NCBI GenBank assembly: GCA_964646035.1
Contig: CAZYDJ010000117.1
Coordinates: 1 to 8,759 of the forward strand
Direction: 5' to 3'
Origin: CAYLMM01 sp964646035
GTDB lineage: Bacteria; Krumholzibacteriota; Krumholzibacteriia; LZORAL124-64-63
Length of the DNA: 8,759 bases
Part shown: piece after piece, positions 5,642 through 8,759 of the stretch
How positions within the stretch are numbered: the first letter of the stretch is position 1
Layout of the letters: the number at the start of each line of letters is the position of its first letter
Made by a program: the position numbers and the translations under genes
The notes under the pieces: generated by a model
Told to the model about the DNA's origin: nothing
The model's database searches: none
What the model saw: only the letters and a program-made list of their open reading frames with translations

Positions 5642-7759
5642 CTAGAACTCCTCCTCGTCGTCCAGGGTGTCGAAGTCCTTGTTGTAGCCCTGGAAGTCGT
5701 GCAGGGGGCCACCGTGCATGTCACAGGGCTGCTGCGGAATCTCATTGGCCAGGAAGACCTCGGTGGCGGTCGAGTCGCAGTTGACCGTCGCCAGCATCCC
5801 CGAACGCCGGCAGATCAGTTTCTCGACGATTCCGTCCGGCCGGGCGAAGGGTTCGTCCGGCTTTCCCGCGGTAACCTTCGCCATGAATTGGGCCCAGATC
5901 GGCAGCGCCATGTGGGCGCCGGTCGCCCGCCGGCCCATGTTGATCTTCTGATCGAAGCCCACCCACACCCCGGCCGCCAAGCTCGGCGTATAACCCACGA
6001 ACCAGGCGTCGGTATACTTGTTGTAGGTGCCGGTCTTGCCCGCGGCGGTCTTGCGGAAGCCATAGAACCTGGCTCCCTTCGCCGTGCCCTCGGTGAAGGT
6101 GGATTGCATCATGTCGGCCATCAGATAGGCCGTCGCCGGATCCAGCACCTCGCGCTGGTGGATGCGCGACTCTTCCAGGATCTCGCCGCCGGCGGTTTCG
6201 ACCCGGGTTATCATATAGGGTTCGACGCGAACGCCGTGATTGCCGAAGGCGGAGTAGGCCGAGACCATCTCCATCAGATTGACCTCGCCTGATCCCAAAG
6301 CCAACGACATCACCGGCGGCAGATCGCTGGAGATGCCGATGGCGCGGGCGTTCTCGATCACCGGAGCCACGCCGAAATCGTTGATCAGCTTCGCCGTCGG
6401 CACGTTCTTCGAGTGGCTCAGGCAGTAGCGCAGCGACAGCGGGCCCATGAACTTGTTGTTGAAGTTCTTCGGGCGCCAGAGGCTGACTCCGGTGTCGATG
6501 ACCACGGGCGTGTCCAGCAGGATCGAGCACGGAGTGTAACCGTGCTTCAACGCGGTCAGGTAGATCACCGGTTTGAAGATCGATCCCGGCTGCCGGTTGG
6601 CCTGGGTGGCCAGGTTGAACTGGTAGTCGGCGTAGTCGCGGCCGCCGTACAGGGCCAGCACCGCGCCGGTGCGCACATCCATCAGGACCGAGGCGCCGAG
6701 CAGGTACTCCACATTCTCGGGGCGCTCGCCGACAGCGGTCAGGCTGTCGTAGCGGGCCTTGGTCATCTCGTAGCCGTTCTCCGTTTCGAGTTTTTCCAGG
6801 TGAGCCTCGGCCGCCTGTTCCATCGCCCGCTGATAGTCGGGAACAAGGGTGGTCGTCACGCGCAGCCCGTCGCTGTAGAGCCCGTCGTATCCGTAGCGGG
6901 CTTCGATCTGCTTGCGGATCTCCTCGATGAAGTAGGGCGCCAGCCCTGAACGCTCGGCTTGCGCTTCGTCGCCGACGATCGTCACTTCGATCTCGTTGAT
7001 GGCATGGGCTTCTTCGCGCGAGATATAGCCGGCTGCGATCATCGACTCGAGCACGGTCGTCCGCCGGCGATAGGCCCGCTCGGGATGCCGCAGGGGGGAG
7101 TAGCGCTCAGGCATCTGGATCATGCCGGCCATGAGGGTGGCCTCGGCGGCGTTCAAGTCCCAGACATCCTTGCCGAAGTAGATGTGCGACGCGGCCTGCA
7201 CTCCATAGGTGCCCTTCCCCAGATAGATCTGGTTGAGGTACAAGGTGAGGATCTCATCCTTGCTGTAGGTCTGCTCGATGCGCAGGGCGAGGATCATCTC
7301 CTTGAGCTTGCGTTGGACCGTCTTGTCGAAGGTGAGGAAGAGGTTCCGCGCGAGCTGCTGGGTCAGGGTGCTGGCGCCGGGGCTGCTGCTGGTTGTCAGA
7401 TTGGTCCAGATGACTTTGACCAGACGCTTGGGGTCGAGGCCGTAATGGCTGTAGAAGCGACGGTCCTCGATAGCGACCACCGCCTCCTGCAACCTTCTGG
7501 GAAGGCGTTCGAGCGGTACGACGGTCCGGTTCTCGGTATAGAACTCGTGGATCGTGTCGCCGTTGGCGGCGAAGATCAGCGTCTTGCGGGTCGGTTCTAT
7601 CGACTGGATACGTCCGAGCGAGGGCAGATCTCGGGAGAGAATCGCGAAGCCCAGCACCGCGGCGAGCGCTCCGGCGACGCATAATGCCGCCAAAGCGAGC
7701 AGCAGCAGACGAACTCTAGAGCGCGGTATGTCGATGTTCCAGAAGCGTTTCATGGCCAT
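5642..7759 (-). CDS. Class A penicillin-binding protein (PBP1A-like, bifunctional)
   Basis: This 705-aa inner-membrane enzyme would polymerise glycan strands and cross-link peptidoglycan on the outer face of the membrane. A short basic cytoplasmic tail is followed by a membrane anchor (about 16-41). The GT51 glycosyltransferase domain shows EDRRFYSHYGLDP (98-110, catalytic E98), GASTLTQQLARNLFL (128-142) and RKLKEMILALRIEQTYSKDEIL (motif 3, from 150). The transpeptidase domain has S393-x-x-K396 in PGSIFKP, S450-K-N452, and KTGT (575-578). At 705 aa it is compact beside E. coli PBP1a (about 850 aa). The C-terminal tail has three cysteines (C650, C661, C679) and ends DDEEEF. ATG 7759 and ATG 7753 are both possible; neither has a strong Shine-Dalgarno, with only GGA nearby. 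It converges on deoA with a 16-nt gap and runs away from the rRNA operon. I saw no convincing promoter. Confidence 0.94.
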   Translation of the reverse strand: MAMKRFWNIDIPRSRVRLLLLALAALCVAGALAAVLGFAILSRDLPSLGRIQSIEPTRKTLIFAANGDTIHEFYTENRTVVPLERLPRRLQEAVVAIEDRRFYSHYGLDPKRLVKVIWTNLTTSSSPGASTLTQQLARNLFLTFDKTVQRKLKEMILALRIEQTYSKDEILTLYLNQIYLGKGTYGVQAASHIYFGKDVWDLNAAEATLMAGMIQMPERYSPLRHPERAYRRRTTVLESMIAAGYISREEAHAINEIEVTIVGDEAQAERSGLAPYFIEEIRKQIEARYGYDGLYSDGLRVTTTLVPDYQRAMEQAAEAHLEKLETENGYEMTKARYDSLTAVGERPENVEYLLGASVLMDVRTGAVLALYGGRDYADYQFNLATQANRQPGSIFKPVIYLTALKHGYTPCSILLDTPVVIDTGVSLWRPKNFNNKFMGPLSLRYCLSHSKNVPTAKLINDFGVAPVIENARAIGISSDLPPVMSLALGSGEVNLMEMVSAYSAFGNHGVRVEPYMITRVETAGGEILEESRIHQREVLDPATAYLMADMMQSTFTEGTAKGARFYGFRKTAAGKTGTYNKYTDAWFVGYTPSLAAGVWVGFDQKINMGRRATGAHMALPIWAQFMAKVTAGKPDEPFARPDGIVEKLICRRSGMLATVNCDSTATEVFLANEIPQQPCDMHGGPLHDFQGYNKDFDTLDDEEEF

Positions 7760-7842
7760 TTCCGGGTTGAAGGGGTGTATTGGGACGCCCAGAAGATAAC
7801 CCCGTACCGGGCTATTGGGGAAGGCGTAAAGACGTCTTCAAG

Positions 7843-7888
7843 TTTTTTCCTTTTTTTCGTTGACAATGCCTGGGTCCGAGCATAGTTT
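7843..7888 (+). promoter_or_regulatory. rRNA operon promoter P1 with T-rich upstream element
   Basis: TTGACA (7860-7865, full consensus) is followed after 16 nt by ATAGTTTGCC (7882-7891), the -10 region; read as a hexamer, this is TAGTTT with a 17-nt spacer. T6 (7843-7848) and T7 (7851-7857) tracts just upstream resemble an UP element. GC-rich bases follow the -10, as in stringently controlled rRNA promoters. Its layout matches P2 at 7999. The predicted transcript leader is about 320 nt. Confidence 0.6.
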
Positions 7889-7933
7889 GCCTCCCCGTTG
7901 CCCTGATGTCGGCTCAGCCGCATCGGGGTTCAC

Positions 7934-7968
7934 GACCGGCCTGGGGTAAGGCGGTCGGGAGGGTCCCG
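7934..7968 (+). other. Two adjoining hairpins in the P1 rRNA leader
   Basis: GACCG (7934-7938) pairs with CGGTC (7952-7956); after a bulged G, CCT pairs with AGG. Next to it, CGGGA (7956-7960) pairs with TCCCG (7964-7968) around a GGG loop; the two share base 7956. They lie between P1 and P2, so only P1 transcripts would carry them. A T5 run comes 13 nt later (7982-7986), too far for a standard terminator. Confidence 0.4.
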
Positions 7969-7981
7969 AAGTCGGTTAAAC

Positions 7982-8027
7982 TTTTTGCTTAAAAAAGGTT
8001 GACAAATTCGAGGCTCTTGGATAAGTT
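7982..8027 (+). promoter_or_regulatory. rRNA operon promoter P2 with AT-rich upstream element
   Basis: TTGACA (7999-8004, full consensus) is followed after 16 nt by ATAAGTTGCC (8021-8030). Read as hexamers this gives TAAGTT with a 17-nt spacer or GATAAG with 15. T5 (7982-7986) and A6 (7991-7996) tracts lie just upstream, like an UP element. The copy sits 139 bp downstream of P1. A start near 8034 would give a leader of about 180 nt before 16S. Confidence 0.6.
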
Positions 8028-8055
8028 GCCCCTTCGCCCCAAACATCGGGCGATA

Positions 8056-8089
8056 GCGGCCGGTAACGTCCGCCTGGCTCTTTGATAAC
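8056..8089 (+). promoter_or_regulatory. rRNA leader antitermination site (boxB-like hairpin plus boxA)
   Basis: A hairpin pairs GCGG (8056-8059) with CCGC (8070-8073). After one C/U mismatch, CG pairs with CG and closes a GUAA loop (8063-8066), a GNRA tetraloop. One base later comes TGGCTCTTTGATAAC (8075-8089), which resembles the boxA of bacterial rRNA leaders (E. coli TGCTCTTTAACA). The boxB then boxA order is that of rRNA leaders, where NusB-NusE bind boxA to keep RNA polymerase from stopping early. Confidence 0.65.
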
Positions 8090-8102
8090 GGAATAGCGTA
8101 CG

Positions 8103-8149
8103 ATTGACCCGGTCAATTCTGTGGTCACCAGCGGAAGCTCTTCGGAGCT
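8103..8149 (+). other. Leader inverted repeat and cUUCGg hairpin
   Basis: ATTGACC (8103-8109) and GGTCAAT (8111-8117) form a 15-nt inverted repeat; as RNA it gives a 6-bp stem with a 3-nt loop. Downstream, AGCTC (8136-8140) pairs with GAGCT (8145-8149) around UUCG, the very stable C(UUCG)G tetraloop. Both lie in the rRNA leader between boxA and 16S and may steer folding or processing. Confidence 0.5.
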
Positions 8150-8199
8150 GAAGCGGGGTGGCTGAGTATTAGACGAACGCGACACAGGAGCAATGCTTC

Positions 8200-8213
8200 T
8201 TGTCAGATATTTG

Positions 8214-8217
<4 letters not shown>
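8200..8217 (+). other. Hairpin across the predicted 16S 5' end
   Basis: TTGTCA (8200-8205) pairs with TGACAA (8212-8217) around a 6-nt loop. The 3' arm covers the predicted first bases of mature 16S rRNA (8214). It may mark or hide the processing site. The TTGACA inside it (8211-8216) is not treated as a promoter, since it lies at the rRNA start with no -10 before the gene. Confidence 0.35.

Positions 8218-8759
<542 letters not shown>

Noticed and set aside
4273..5745. 490-codon minus-strand frame opposite deoA
   Set aside because: Shadow of deoA; it also overlaps the PBP end and has no family motifs.
7829..7838. Palindrome AAGACGTCTT upstream of P1
   Set aside because: A 10-bp palindrome is expected several times by chance in a window of this size, and nothing repeats it nearby.
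7976..8185. 69-codon minus-strand frame in the rRNA leader
   Set aside because: It runs antisense across promoter P2, boxA and the leader hairpins; composition and position fit a chance frame.

Overview
The window comes from a GC-rich bacterial chromosome. It carries six complete protein genes, all housekeeping or salvage functions, and the 5' third of a 16S rRNA gene at the right edge. The 16S part matches the general bacterial 338-region site, so the general bacterial form is present rather than the variants typical of Planctomycetes and Verrucomicrobia. It also has 'CAGTCGAGAA' just after that site and 'GTGGATTAGGCATGCAAGTCG' -like text near the 5' end, which I associate with PVC-type and poorly cultured phyla. 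I cannot name the phylum by eye. A candidate or under-sampled phylum is plausible but is only an inference.

Left part (1-2507): a minus-strand operon, rarA (AAA+ replication-fork ATPase) followed by pfkA (6-phosphofructokinase), joined by a 4-base ATGA stop/start overlap. Two back-to-back hairpins (54-122) close it on the left. One has its T-run facing left and the other facing right, so a plus-strand gene probably ends just outside the window.

Middle (2508-5625): a 116-base divergent control region, then the plus-strand operon deoB-cdd-deoA. The three products form one route. Cdd deaminates (deoxy)cytidine to (deoxy)uridine. The pyrimidine-nucleoside phosphorylase splits off the base and leaves (deoxy)ribose-1-phosphate. 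Phosphopentomutase converts that to the 5-phosphate, which can enter central carbon metabolism. No deoxyribose-phosphate aldolase gene (deoC) lies in the window. The divergent region holds an 8-base inverted repeat plus a third half-copy next to the deoB -35 element, which looks like an operator.

Right part (5626-8759): a minus-strand class A penicillin-binding protein converges on deoA with a 16-base gap. Its likely terminator lies inside the deoA coding end. Then comes a 454-base gene-free stretch (7760-8213) that controls the rRNA operon: two tandem promoters of near-identical layout, a boxB/boxA antitermination site, several leader hairpins, and the start of 16S rRNA.

I found no phage, transposon, CRISPR, defence or toxin-antitoxin genes, and no clear sign of a novel multi-gene system. 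The points worth a second look are regulatory (rRNA promoters and leader, deo operator, terminators) or concern changed residues in otherwise ordinary enzymes (PfkA, DeoB).
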